Numbered from the stretch's first letter, positions 6,897-13,695 are shown. The stretch: DNA of 14,551 bases from Acetobacteraceae bacterium (GCA_025356735.1 JANXRT010000492.1:1-14551); one strand, 5' to 3'. Program-made: numbers and translations. The notes: generated from the letters alone by a model not told the origin.

Positions 6897-6957
6897 TGAC
6901 CTCTTTAGCGCAATTGTTTAACCTCGCCGCAAGCCGGCCGGACAAATCACGAGGGGC
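6897..6957 (-). promoter_or_regulatory. SAM-II riboswitch
   Basis: The minus strand reads CCCCTCGTGATTTG, CCGGCCGGCTTGCGG, CGAGGTTAAACAA, then GCGCTAAAGAGG. These are the conserved blocks of the SAM-II class: a stem closed by CCUCG (6954-6950) and CGAGG (6926-6922), UGAUUUG and CUUGC in the loop, UUAAACAA after the stem, and GCUAAAG at the 3' side of the pseudoknot. SAM-II RNAs bind S-adenosylmethionine and lower expression of methionine genes, mainly in alphaproteobacteria. The element lies upstream of metZ in the correct orientation, 82 bp from its ATG. Recognised by motif, not by a covariance search. Confidence 0.9.
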
Positions 6958-6979
6958 GGAGAATGCTTCGCCGGGTGCT

Positions 6980-7009
6980 AACTAGGGCCGGGTGGATTGC
7001 GCCGTCAAG
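6980..7009 (-). promoter_or_regulatory. Candidate metZ promoter
   Basis: On the minus strand CTTGAC (7009-7004) is followed after 18 bp by CTAGTT (6985-6980). CTTGAC is the usual alphaproteobacterial -35 form, and the -10 matches 4 of 6 of CTATAT. Transcription would begin about 15 bp before the riboswitch, which is the expected geometry. Confidence 0.45.
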
Positions 7010-7024
7010 CCGGCGTTTCTATGG
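6997..7024 (+). promoter_or_regulatory. Candidate tRNA-Gly promoter
   Basis: TTGCGC (6997-7002) and CTATGG (7019-7024) are 16 bp apart and end 24 bp before the tRNA. The position suits a tRNA promoter but the consensus match is weak. It overlaps the proposed divergent metZ -35 region. Confidence 0.28.
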
Positions 7025-7048
7025 TGGGCGTCATGCCGCCGGGCGTAT

Positions 7049-7122
7049 GCGGGTGTAGTTCAATGGTAGAACGGCAGCTTCCCAAGCTGCACACGAGGGT
7101 TCGATTCCCTTCACCCGCTCCA
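7049..7122 (+). tRNA. tRNA-Gly (anticodon CCC)
   Basis: A complete cloverleaf can be folded. The acceptor stem is GCGGGTG with CACCCGC (7 bp). The D-arm includes AGTTCAATGGTAGAAC. The anticodon stem GCAGC/GCTGC encloses the loop TTCCCAA, so the anticodon is CCC (reads GGG). The T-arm is GAGGG-TTCGATT-CCCTT with one G-T pair. The body ends at 7119 and CCA is encoded at 7120-7122. The following oxygenase gene begins 32 bp downstream without an obvious terminator. Confidence 0.96.
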
Positions 7123-7154
7123 TTCGCCAGGTTCGGCAGTCCAGGGGGCAAGAC

Positions 7155-8351
7155 ATGAGCGAAGCTGTGGCCGAGCTGGAAACCCCTTGGCAGGCCATGT
7201 TCCAACGCCTGCTCGCCGAACCGGGACCACGTGCCGAGGCAGCCGAACCTGAGACCCGGCTGGATGCGCGGGTCTATCACGATCCGCAGCGCTACCACGC
7301 GGAACGAAGCCATCTGTTCCGCCGGCTGCCGCTGTGCCTCGGCCATGCCGACCAGCTGCGTGAACCCGGCAGCATCCTGGCACGCGAGATCGTGGGCCTT
7401 CCCCTTTTGCTTGTCCGCGACGCGCAAGGCGAAATCGGCGTGTTCCTGAACGCCTGCCGCCACCGCGGTGCGCGCCTGGTGGCCGAGGATAGTTCGACGT
7501 GCCAAAAATCCAGCCTGGTCTGCCCGTATCATGGCTGGACCTACGCCCTGGATGGCACGCTGGTCGCGGTGCCGCTGCGCGAAGCATTCCCGACACTTGA
7601 CCGCGCCGAACGCGGCCTCATGCGCCTTCCGTCAACGGTCCGCCATGGCCTGATCTGGGCGGTGCTAGACCCGCAGCTGCCGGAACCCGACATCGCGCGC
7701 TATCTCGGCCCGATCGACGCCGAGCTGGCGGCGATCGGCCTCGGGCAGCATCGTTTCTTCCGCCAGAACGCCGTCCGTCGGGCAACCAACTGGAAGCTGA
7801 TCGTCGATGCGTTCATGGAGGTCTATCACGTCAAGCGGCTGCATTCAGGAACCATCGGGCCGTTCTTCTCGGACTCGATCGCCATCGCCGACCATTTCGG
7901 GCCGCACCAGCGGATGCTGGTGGCGCGCGATCAGCTCGGCCAGCTACGCGACCAGCCGCCGGCGCAGTGGCACCCGCAGCTGCACGGCACGATGGTGCAT
8001 CTGATCTTTCCCAACACGATCCTGATCTATCACCCCGACTATGTCAGCCACCTCGGCATGTTTCCGACTGCGCCAAACGAGACGCTGTTCGTCCATACGA
8101 TGCTGACTCCCGACGCGCCGGCGGACGAGCGCGCCAAGGCGCACTGGGACCGGTCTTTCGACCTGATCGACCGGCAGGTGTTTCACGACGAGGACCTAAC
8201 CGTGTGCGAACAAATCCAGCGTGGGCTGGTCAGCGGCTTTGGGCAGGATTTCCTGCTGGGGCGGTTTGAAAGCAACGTCCGCAGGTTTCATGAGACTGTT
8301 GCCAAAGCATTAGGGCAGCATGGGGCGCCGCCCCAAACCCCGCCGGGGTAG
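7155..8351 (+). CDS. Rieske [2Fe-2S] ring-hydroxylating oxygenase alpha subunit
   Basis: This 398-residue protein has the two-domain layout of aromatic-ring hydroxylating oxygenase alpha subunits. The Rieske ligands are Cys101-Arg-His103 and Cys123-Pro-Tyr-His126 (SLVCPYHGWTY). The catalytic domain has NWKLIVDAFMEVYHVKRLH, where His225 and His230 and a downstream Asp (probably Asp347 in HDEDLTVCEQ) should bind the mononuclear iron. Such enzymes use electrons from a separate reductase to hydroxylate or demethylate aromatic or quaternary-amine substrates; neither a reductase nor a beta subunit is nearby, so the substrate is unknown. The ATG at 7155 has a strong AGGGGG Shine-Dalgarno. The spacing between Rieske pairs is 19 residues, longer than the usual 15-17, with an additional Cys116. 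The last dozen residues (QHGAPPQTPPG) are encoded by a palindromic repeat. Confidence 0.9.
   Translation: MSEAVAELETPWQAMFQRLLAEPGPRAEAAEPETRLDARVYHDPQRYHAERSHLFRRLPLCLGHADQLREPGSILAREIVGLPLLLVRDAQGEIGVFLNACRHRGARLVAEDSSTCQKSSLVCPYHGWTYALDGTLVAVPLREAFPTLDRAERGLMRLPSTVRHGLIWAVLDPQLPEPDIARYLGPIDAELAAIGLGQHRFFRQNAVRRATNWKLIVDAFMEVYHVKRLHSGTIGPFFSDSIAIADHFGPHQRMLVARDQLGQLRDQPPAQWHPQLHGTMVHLIFPNTILIYHPDYVSHLGMFPTAPNETLFVHTMLTPDAPADERAKAHWDRSFDLIDRQVFHDEDLTVCEQIQRGLVSGFGQDFLLGRFESNVRRFHETVAKALGQHGAPPQTPPG
8319..8344 (+). repeat. GC-rich palindromic repeat, copy 2 (3' end of oxygenase gene)
   Basis: This 26-bp element begins CATGGGGCGCCGCCCCAA and ends ACCCCGCC. It is identical to the copy after folE at 23 of 26 positions, and two of the three differences fall in the hairpin loop. 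The stem is TGGGGC/GCCCCA with a GCC loop (8321-8335). It is in sense orientation to the oxygenase gene and lies within its final codons; the TAG stop follows at 8349. Confidence 0.75.
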
Positions 8352-8376
8352 CGCCCCGGGGCGCATCCTTTAAGGA
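8338..8376. terminator. Clustered hairpins between convergent genes
   Basis: Directly after the repeat are three further inverted repeats: CCCC-GCC-GGGG (8338-8348), the perfect 14-bp palindrome GCGCCCCGGGGCGC (8351-8364), and TCCTT-T-AAGGA (8366-8376). They fill the 18-bp gap between the convergent oxygenase and cytochrome b561 stops. A role as a two-way transcription end is inferred; no long T-run is present. Confidence 0.45.
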
Positions 8377-8969
8377 CTTCCAAGGCGCATCCGCTGGATC
8401 TCCGGTTCACGGTCGATGAACTGGTGCTTCAGCGCGCCGAGTATGTGCAGCGCCACCAGGCCATAGAGGGCATAGGCTGACCAGGCGTGCAACGCGAAGA
8501 ACTGCGTGTGCAGCCGCTCCTTCGTCGCCGGATCCAGCCGCTCGATCGCCCCGATGCGGAACCATGGAACGATCCAGAACAGGCGCAGCGGATGGGCAGC
8601 CGCGTCCTTGAAAGCGGAGTCGTGCAGCCAGCCAGAAATCGGCAGCAGGAACATCAGTCCGTACAGCACGATGTGCGCCGCGTGCGCGCCGGTGCGCTCC
8701 AGCCGGCCATGGGAGGCCGGCAATCGCGGCGGCGGGTGCGAAAGCCGCCACAGCAGGCGCAGCAGGACAAGCCCGAGCACAGTCAGGCCGATCGACTTGT
8801 GCAGATCGACCACCGGACGGCCCCAGCTTTCCGGAAAGCTGTCCGCGGTCAGGGCAAGTGTCACGTTGACAACGATCAGTGCCGCGACAAGCCAGTGCAG
8901 AACGGCGGCAACCCGGGTATAGCGTGCGATCGGCATGGCAACGACGGATGCGGCGGTGCTTGCTTCCAT
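8370..8969 (-). CDS. Prokaryotic cytochrome b561
   Basis: This 199-residue membrane protein is of the prokaryotic cytochrome b561 family (four-helix di-heme b). Helices lie at about residues 19-41, 57-76, 97-115 and 160-180. Probable heme ligands are His25 (VLHW), His57 (DLHKSIG), and His161 and His175, 14 residues apart (HAWSAYALYGLVALH). These proteins pass electrons between quinone and periplasmic acceptors or superoxide. The frame is open to 9143 but that extension is polar, Arg-rich and overlaps the divergent glycosyltransferase, so the ATG at 8969 is preferred; the ATG at 8936 (MPIARYTRVAAVLHW) is an equally reasonable start. No clear ribosome site supports either. It is convergent with the oxygenase gene, and a functional link to it is not established. 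Confidence 0.88.
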   Translation of the reverse strand: MEASTAASVVAMPIARYTRVAAVLHWLVAALIVVNVTLALTADSFPESWGRPVVDLHKSIGLTVLGLVLLRLLWRLSHPPPRLPASHGRLERTGAHAAHIVLYGLMFLLPISGWLHDSAFKDAAAHPLRLFWIVPWFRIGAIERLDPATKERLHTQFFALHAWSAYALYGLVALHILGALKHQFIDREPEIQRMRLGSP

Positions 8970-9035
8970 CGCATTGATATTCGGCGCGCCAGCCCATCTA
9001 CAAGCGGCTGACGGCGCTCCGCCGATAGCTAAACC

Positions 9036-10508
9036 GTGAAATCGCGCATGATCCGCCTCACCGCCGAACTCGATCGTATCCGCCGGACGATGTCGCCGCG
9101 CCATCTTGCCCGGCCGACGCCGGCCAGGGCGGTGCTGATCCATGGTGGCGCGATGCTGCTCTGGATCGTGCTGTTCGCCCGTGCCTTCGGAGCTGGCGGC
9201 ATCTTCGCCTGGTCAGTCGGCCTCGCCTACATAGGCTATGACACGGCACTTCTGATCTTTGTCTTTGTGCAAACGATGCCGCTTCTGCGTCGAGCCAGCC
9301 TGGCGGTAGAAGCGGTCCAGCCGAGCGTTGGCGTGACCCGGCTCGGTGTGATCGTGGCGGCCCGCAACGAGGCGTCGGTGCTGCCGGCCACCCTCACCGC
9401 GCTGTTCGCGCAGACCCGGCCGCCCGATGCGGTGGTGATCGCCGATGACGGGTCGGACGACGACACCGCCGCCTTGCTGATGCGTGAATACGGCCTGATC
9501 TTGCCCGTTCCCGGGCAGATGAGTGCGCCGGCCGCCCGATATCCGTCGCTCAGGTGGCTGCGCCTGGCCCATGGCGGCAAGGCCCGCGCGCTGAACGCAG
9601 CGATGGCGGATGTCGGAACCGAACTTGTGTTGACGGTGGACGCGGACACCCTGCTGGAGCCCGGCGCGATCGCCGCGATGCGCCACGCCTTCGCCGGCGA
9701 TCCGGCACTGGTGGCAGCGACCGGAGTGCTGTTCCCGGTTTGCGGACCAGGCTTGAGCGGCCGATTTTTCCAATGGTTTCAGACCTATGAGTACATGCGC
9801 AACTTCCTGTCGCGCTACGCGTGGGCGCGCCAGGACGGATTGCTGCTGATCTCGGGCGCGTTCGCCGCCTATCGCCGCCAGGCGGTGCTGGATGTGGGCG
9901 GCTTCGATCCGGACTGCCTGGTCGAGGATTACGAGCTGACCCACCGGCTGCGCGACCATGCCGTGACCAACGGCCTGACCTGGCGCACCGACGTGATCGG
10001 CGGCGCCCGCGCGCGAACCGATGCACCCGCCTCGATCGGCGCCTTCCTGCGCCAGAGGCAGCGTTGGTTCGGCGGCTTTCTGCAGACCCAGTTCTGGTAT
10101 CGCCACATGGTCGGCAATCCGCGCCATGGCCGCCTTGGCACGCGCATGCTGCCGGTGAAGGCGCTCGACACGATGCAGCCGCTGTACGGCCTGACCAGCA
10201 TCGCCCTGCTGCTCGGTGCGCTGGTTGCCGGCCAATCCGCGGTAGCAACGCCGGTCGGCGCCGTGATCGCCGCCAAGATCGGGCTCGACATGGGCTTCTA
10301 CCTATGGTCGCTGCTGCTCTACCGGCGCTGGCTTGGCGACATCGCGCGGGTCGGTCTGGCCTCGGCGATCGTCGCGGCCCTGATTGAGCCGTTTACCTTC
10401 CAGGTCCTGCGGCACGGCGGCGCCGCGCTGGGTTGGCTGTCTTTCCTGACCGGTCGGCGAAGCTGGGGATCACAGGCGCGCACCGGCTTGGCCGCCCAGC
10501 GCCTCTAA
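9036..10508 (+). CDS. Membrane glycosyltransferase family 2
   Basis: This 490-residue protein has two N-terminal membrane helices (about 34-53 and 57-80), a cytoplasmic GT-A catalytic domain and C-terminal helices (about 380-465). The processive GT2 motifs are present in order: VIVAARNEASVLPATL, ADDGSDD (136-142), the DxD-type VDADT (202-204), LVEDYELTHRL (Glu297-Asp298), and QRQRW (340-344, a QxxRW motif). This pattern is shared by cellulose, hyaluronan and poly-GlcNAc synthases, so a beta-linked exopolysaccharide or a glycolipid product is likely, but the sugar cannot be told. The start is a GTG at 9036; ATGs at 9048 and 9090 are alternatives, and none has a convincing ribosome site. It ends 10 bp from the convergent histidine kinase. 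No other polysaccharide genes adjoin it. Confidence 0.88.
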   Translation: MKSRMIRLTAELDRIRRTMSPRHLARPTPARAVLIHGGAMLLWIVLFARAFGAGGIFAWSVGLAYIGYDTALLIFVFVQTMPLLRRASLAVEAVQPSVGVTRLGVIVAARNEASVLPATLTALFAQTRPPDAVVIADDGSDDDTAALLMREYGLILPVPGQMSAPAARYPSLRWLRLAHGGKARALNAAMADVGTELVLTVDADTLLEPGAIAAMRHAFAGDPALVAATGVLFPVCGPGLSGRFFQWFQTYEYMRNFLSRYAWARQDGLLLISGAFAAYRRQAVLDVGGFDPDCLVEDYELTHRLRDHAVTNGLTWRTDVIGGARARTDAPASIGAFLRQRQRWFGGFLQTQFWYRHMVGNPRHGRLGTRMLPVKALDTMQPLYGLTSIALLLGALVAGQSAVATPVGAVIAAKIGLDMGFYLWSLLLYRRWLGDIARVGLASAIVAALIEPFTFQVLRHGGAALGWLSFLTGRRSWGSQARTGLAAQRL

Positions 10509-10518
10509 CCGATAATCT

Positions 10519-12267
10519 TCATGAACTTCGAACGGGCATTCCCAGCAGCGCCCGCAGGTCGGCCGGGCGAAGCGGCTTCGGGATGACCGGCACGCCCATC
10601 GCCTGCGCGGCGACGATCAGGCTCGGATCGAAGTCGGCGGTGATCAGGATGGCCGCCGGCGGCGGTGTCTGGCGCGCGACGATCTCGGCGATCAGATCGA
10701 GCCCGTTCAGGCTGCCGATCAGCCGGTGGTCGGCAAGCACCAGCCCGTAGCGCGCGCCGTTGGCGATCAGGGCAAGCGCTTCGTCGCCGTCGGCGGCGGC
10801 ATCGAAATTCATGCCCCATTGCCGGAGCAAGCCGGAAATTGCCAGTCGGACGTCGCGGTCGTCGTCGACGACAAGAACCGGCAGGTCCATCCGCCGCGCG
10901 ATCGCCTGATGCGGCGTGTCATGCGACGTTTCGGCCACCATAGCCGCAATGGCCGGAACCACGGGCTGCGCGAAGGCGAAGCACGAGCCCCGGCCGGGGC
11001 GGGACGCGACGGTGATCGCCGCCCCGATCAGCGCCGCGGAACGTCGCGCGATGCTGAGGCCAAGGCCGAGGCCTTTGCGCCGGTCGCGCTCGGCGTTGCC
11101 GATCTGGACGAACTCTTCGAAGATGCGGACCAGGTCGGTTGGCTCCATGCCGATGCCCGTGTCCCATACCTCGAACAGCATTTCGGTCGGACGCTTGCGC
11201 GCGGCGACGAGCACGCCGCCTTGCGCCGTGCAGCGCAACGCGTTGGAGACGAGGTTGGAGAGCACCTGTTCGAGCAACGCGCCGTCGCTGGTCACCCACT
11301 CGCCATCGGACCGGAAGCGCAGGTCGAGACCGCGGCCGAGCGCGATCGGGCGGAAATACTGGCTGAGCCGATCGAACAGCGCGTCGACCGACACGGCGCC
11401 GAGGCGAGCCCCGACCACGCCGGCCTCCAGCTTGGACAGATCGAGCAACCCGTTGAACAGCGATTCCATCGCGCCGACGCTGTCCTGGATGCTGCCGACG
11501 ATGGCGCGCCCGTCCGCATCCAGCCGCAGCTCGTCCAGCGAGGCGGAGAACAGGCTCAACGCATATAGCGGCTGGCGCAGATCGTGGCTGGCGGCGGCCA
11601 GGAACTGCGACTTGGCGAGGCTGGCGAGTTCGGCCCTGTGGCGCGCCGCCTCGGCCTCGGCGGTCTTCACCGTCAGCGCCTCGAGCAGGGCGCGGTTCTC
11701 GAAACGGATCTGAAAGCCGGCGTCGAGCGTTTGCGCCTGCACCCGGCACATGCCCACCATCGCCAGGGCGAACAGGCCGGATGCCACGCCGAGAAGGATG
11801 AAATCGAACCCGCCAGCCGCCAGCAGCCGGACCACGACCGGCGCGAACATGAAGCCGACCAGGGCATACAGGCCGGGTGGGTTGTAGGCGTTGGCCGGCA
11901 CACTGCCGCCGGCGACCCCGTAGAGGCAGCACAACGTCAGCGCGACGGTGATCGGCTCGGTAGGGTGGGCGAACAGGAATATCGTGGAACCCCAGAGCGA
12001 TCCCGTCAGCACCATGTAGAGCGTGTAGATCCTGGCCCACCGGCCGAGCGCCGCGTCCTCGCGCGGGTGGCGGAACCAGGCACGGACGAGGCCCTCGCGC
12101 GCGACCTGCATCGTGAGCTGCACCGCAGCCCAGGCGGCGATCGTCGGCCACGCCGTGTAGGAGGCGGCCGTTCCGATCATGTAGGCGGTGACGACCACGA
12201 CCGAAGCGCGCGAGTTGCGCGTCTGCAGATAGAGGGTCCGCACGGCCTCCGCGCGAATCGGCGTCAT
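10519..12267 (-). CDS. Membrane hybrid histidine kinase with C-terminal receiver
   Basis: This 582-residue protein has six probable membrane helices (about 21-40, 42-56, 80-100, 105-122, 132-152, 154-173), with almost no periplasmic domain. A short coiled coil (185-215) leads to the HisKA box FLAAASHDLRQPLYAL with the phospho-acceptor His228. The ATPase domain shows the N box (LLEQVLSNLVSNAL), DTGIGM (369-374) and KGLGLGLSI (398-406). A receiver domain follows (463-575) with the acidic triad DDD 468-470, probable phosphorylated Asp513 (LADHRL), Thr543 and Lys564. The ATG at 12267 overlaps the TGA of the regulator gene, indicating coupled translation; the longer frame to 12483 lies inside that gene and is rejected. 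The signal is probably sensed within the membrane; its identity is unknown. Confidence 0.92.
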   Translation of the reverse strand: MTPIRAEAVRTLYLQTRNSRASVVVVTAYMIGTAASYTAWPTIAAWAAVQLTMQVAREGLVRAWFRHPREDAALGRWARIYTLYMVLTGSLWGSTIFLFAHPTEPITVALTLCCLYGVAGGSVPANAYNPPGLYALVGFMFAPVVVRLLAAGGFDFILLGVASGLFALAMVGMCRVQAQTLDAGFQIRFENRALLEALTVKTAEAEAARHRAELASLAKSQFLAAASHDLRQPLYALSLFSASLDELRLDADGRAIVGSIQDSVGAMESLFNGLLDLSKLEAGVVGARLGAVSVDALFDRLSQYFRPIALGRGLDLRFRSDGEWVTSDGALLEQVLSNLVSNALRCTAQGGVLVAARKRPTEMLFEVWDTGIGMEPTDLVRIFEEFVQIGNAERDRRKGLGLGLSIARRSAALIGAAITVASRPGRGSCFAFAQPVVPAIAAMVAETSHDTPHQAIARRMDLPVLVVDDDRDVRLAISGLLRQWGMNFDAAADGDEALALIANGARYGLVLADHRLIGSLNGLDLIAEIVARQTPPPAAILITADFDPSLIVAAQAMGVPVIPKPLRPADLRALLGMPVRSS

Positions 12268-12869
12268 CGCTCGATCAGGCCAAGTTCGCGCGCCCGGATC
12301 ACCGCCTGCATCCGGCTGCTGGCGCCGAGCAGGTGGAACAATTCGGTCAGATGGGCGCGCACGGTGCGCTCGGCGATGGCGAGGCGGTGGCGGATTTCCT
12401 TGTTGGCGTGACCCTCGGCGAGCAGGTCCAGCACCTCCGCCTGGCGGACGCTGAGCACGGGCATGGCGGCGGTTGGCGCGCAACCGGAGAAGGCGGTTCC
12501 GCCGCCCAGCACGGTGTCGATCATGCCCAGTATGGCCTGCGGGGTCGCCGTCTTGGCGATGAAGCCGCTGGCGCCGCTGGCGCGCGCCCGCACGCGCACC
12601 CCGGCATCGTCGCGCCCGGAGATCAGGACCGATGGCAGCGACGGAAGCAGGCCGGCGATCGCGGCCAGCAGGCTGAAGCCATCATCGCCCGGCAGCCCGA
12701 CATCGATGATCGCGAGATCGGGCGAGAGCCGTGTGAGCGCATCCAAAGCCTGCGGGGCGGAGCCCGCGGCATGCAGCGTCCAATCCGGCCGCAGCCCGCG
12801 CACCATGGCGCCGAAGCCGTCGGAGAACAGCGGGTGGTCATCGACCAGCAGGATCGTGGCCGGCGTCAT
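12264..12869 (-). CDS. NarL/LuxR-family response regulator
   Basis: This 201-residue regulator has an N-terminal receiver with Asp10-Asp11, phosphorylated Asp56 (LAIIDVGLPGDDG), Ser84 (VLISGRD) and Lys106 (GFIAK). A LuxR-type helix-turn-helix lies at about residues 138-198 (LSVRQAEVLDLLAEGHANKEI, then ERTVRAHLTELFHLLG). Such proteins bind DNA as dimers after phosphorylation. The ATG at 12869 has a good ribosome site (AAGGA, five bases of spacing). It is first in the operon with the hybrid kinase, sharing an ATGA junction, and is divergent from the PEP-CTERM gene. It is probably the kinase's partner and may bind the inverted repeat in the shared promoter. Confidence 0.93.
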   Translation of the reverse strand: MTPATILLVDDHPLFSDGFGAMVRGLRPDWTLHAAGSAPQALDALTRLSPDLAIIDVGLPGDDGFSLLAAIAGLLPSLPSVLISGRDDAGVRVRARASGASGFIAKTATPQAILGMIDTVLGGGTAFSGCAPTAAMPVLSVRQAEVLDLLAEGHANKEIRHRLAIAERTVRAHLTELFHLLGASSRMQAVIRARELGLIER

Positions 12870-12908
12870 TGTTTTCCTTCGATCGGCTTCAACCCAGCCG
12901 CGTGCCTC

Positions 12909-12928
12909 TTTAGGCTATATCACCTAAA
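12909..12928. promoter_or_regulatory. Inverted repeat TTTAGG-N8-CCTAAA, candidate operator
   Basis: A perfect 6-bp inverted repeat with an 8-bp AT-rich spacer (CTATATCA) lies 40 bp before the response-regulator start and 65 bp before the PEP-CTERM start. The spacer supplies a possible -10 element (GATATAG on the minus strand). Symmetry and position suit a dimeric regulator, possibly autoregulation by the adjacent LuxR-type protein. Binding is inferred. Confidence 0.45.
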
Positions 12929-12992
12929 CGTCGAAAAACTTAATTTTCCATTTCCAAAGAAACATACACAGAACCAGTAGGGAAATTCACCG

Positions 12993-13595
12993 ATGCGTAT
13001 CGTTCTCGGCTTGTTAATCGGCTTGGCTCCGTTTGCCGCCTCGGCGGCGGTGATCGGCGATGCGTCGTTCGAGGACGTGTCGGCAGGTGGCTATTCATAC
13101 CGCCCAACCGGATCCGCCTGGACTTTCCTGGGGAATGCGGGCCTGACCGCCAGTCCCGGCACGTTTGTTTCTGATGCGGCTCCCGGCGGAGGCGCGCAGG
13201 CCGCGTTCATACAGAGCGGCGGGAGCCAGCTGGGCGAGATCACACAAACACTGACGGGACTCACCGCCGGAACGACCTACAGCTTCAGCTTCTACGCCGC
13301 CCATCGCGACGGTTACGAGGGAAATCCGATCGATGTTAGCTTCGCCGGCGTCGACCTCGGCACGGTAACGCCGACCTCCAGCCTGTTCGCCTTCGAAACT
13401 ACCGGCAGCTTCGTGGCCCAGGACACCTTCGGCCTGCTTTCATTCCTTGGCACGACCGCCGGAGGTGACGTCGACTCGGCGATCGATCTGGTCACCATCT
13501 CCGAAGCCAGCCATTCCGTTCCCGAGCCGGCATCACTCACCCTGCTCGGCGCCGGCCTGGCGGGGCTTGGCATGATCCGCCGCCGCCCGGCCTGA
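12993..13595 (+). CDS. PEP-CTERM sorting domain exported protein
   Basis: This 200-residue protein has a signal peptide (MRIVLGLLIGLAPFAASA, cleavage near residue 18) and a C-terminal PEP-CTERM signal: VPEPASLTLLGAGLAGLG at 176-193, then the basic tail IRRRPA. This signal is recognised by an exosortase in species that make extracellular polysaccharide. The mature part (20-170) is rich in Gly, Ser and Thr and resembles a galactose-binding-like jelly-roll: it opens with GDASFEDVSAGGYSY, then ITQTLTGLTAGTTYSFSFYAA, and closes with DSAIDLVTI. No cysteine and no catalytic motif is seen. The ATG at 12993 has AGGGA nine bases upstream. It is transcribed divergently from the two-component operon and followed by a strong terminator. 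No exosortase gene is in view. Confidence 0.9.
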   Translation: MRIVLGLLIGLAPFAASAAVIGDASFEDVSAGGYSYRPTGSAWTFLGNAGLTASPGTFVSDAAPGGGAQAAFIQSGGSQLGEITQTLTGLTAGTTYSFSFYAAHRDGYEGNPIDVSFAGVDLGTVTPTSSLFAFETTGSFVAQDTFGLLSFLGTTAGGDVDSAIDLVTISEASHSVPEPASLTLLGAGLAGLGMIRRRPA

Positions 13596-13617
13596 TCAAA
13601 CTTCCGCCAACGCTTAT

Positions 13618-13650
13618 TGTCAGCCTGACGCGCGTCGCGTCAGGCTGACA
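13618..13650 (+). terminator. Hairpin terminator after the PEP-CTERM gene
   Basis: A perfect 14-bp stem (TGTCAGCCTGACGC with its complement) encloses a 5-base loop GCGTC, 22 bp after the stop. It is followed by a weak pyrimidine run (TCCTTTC). The stem is long and perfect, so termination is likely despite the short T tract. Confidence 0.8.
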
Positions 13651-13677
13651 TCCTTTCAGCAAAGGCCGGCGACCCAA

Positions 13678-13695
13678 CGCGACGACAGTGTCGCG
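13678..13695. promoter_or_regulatory. Inverted repeat CGCGAC-N6-GTCGCG upstream of CoA-transferase
   Basis: A perfect 6-bp inverted repeat with the spacer GACAGT lies 125 bp before the CoA-transferase start, in the stretch expected to contain its promoter. It could be an operator or an RNA hairpin. No convincing promoter boxes were identified between 13651 and 13819. Confidence 0.25.

Noticed and set aside
5154..6985. Long plus-strand frames of 348 and 410 codons
   Set aside because: They run antisense to apaG and metZ, show no recognisable domain, and are Arg/Ala/Gly-rich as expected of out-of-frame reading in GC-rich DNA. The 410-codon frame also covers the riboswitch.
7005..7532. 175-residue minus-strand frame containing GEGNRTLVCSLGSC
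   Set aside because: That segment is simply the antisense translation of the tRNA-Gly gene; the rest is antisense to the Rieske oxygenase.
8338..8376. Insertion-sequence end
   Set aside because: There is no transposase, target duplication or matching distant inverted end; better explained as hairpins between convergent genes.
9213..10235. 340-codon minus-strand frame
   Set aside because: Antisense to the glycosyltransferase, all of whose GT2 motifs are preserved in the plus frame.
10919..12151. 410-codon minus-strand frame overlapping the kinase
   Set aside because: Same strand as the histidine kinase but shifted frame; the kinase frame has every conserved box, this one none.
12268..12483. 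72-residue N-terminal extension of the histidine kinase
   Set aside because: It lies within the response-regulator gene in another frame and is Arg/Pro-rich; the ATGA junction gives a natural start at 12267.
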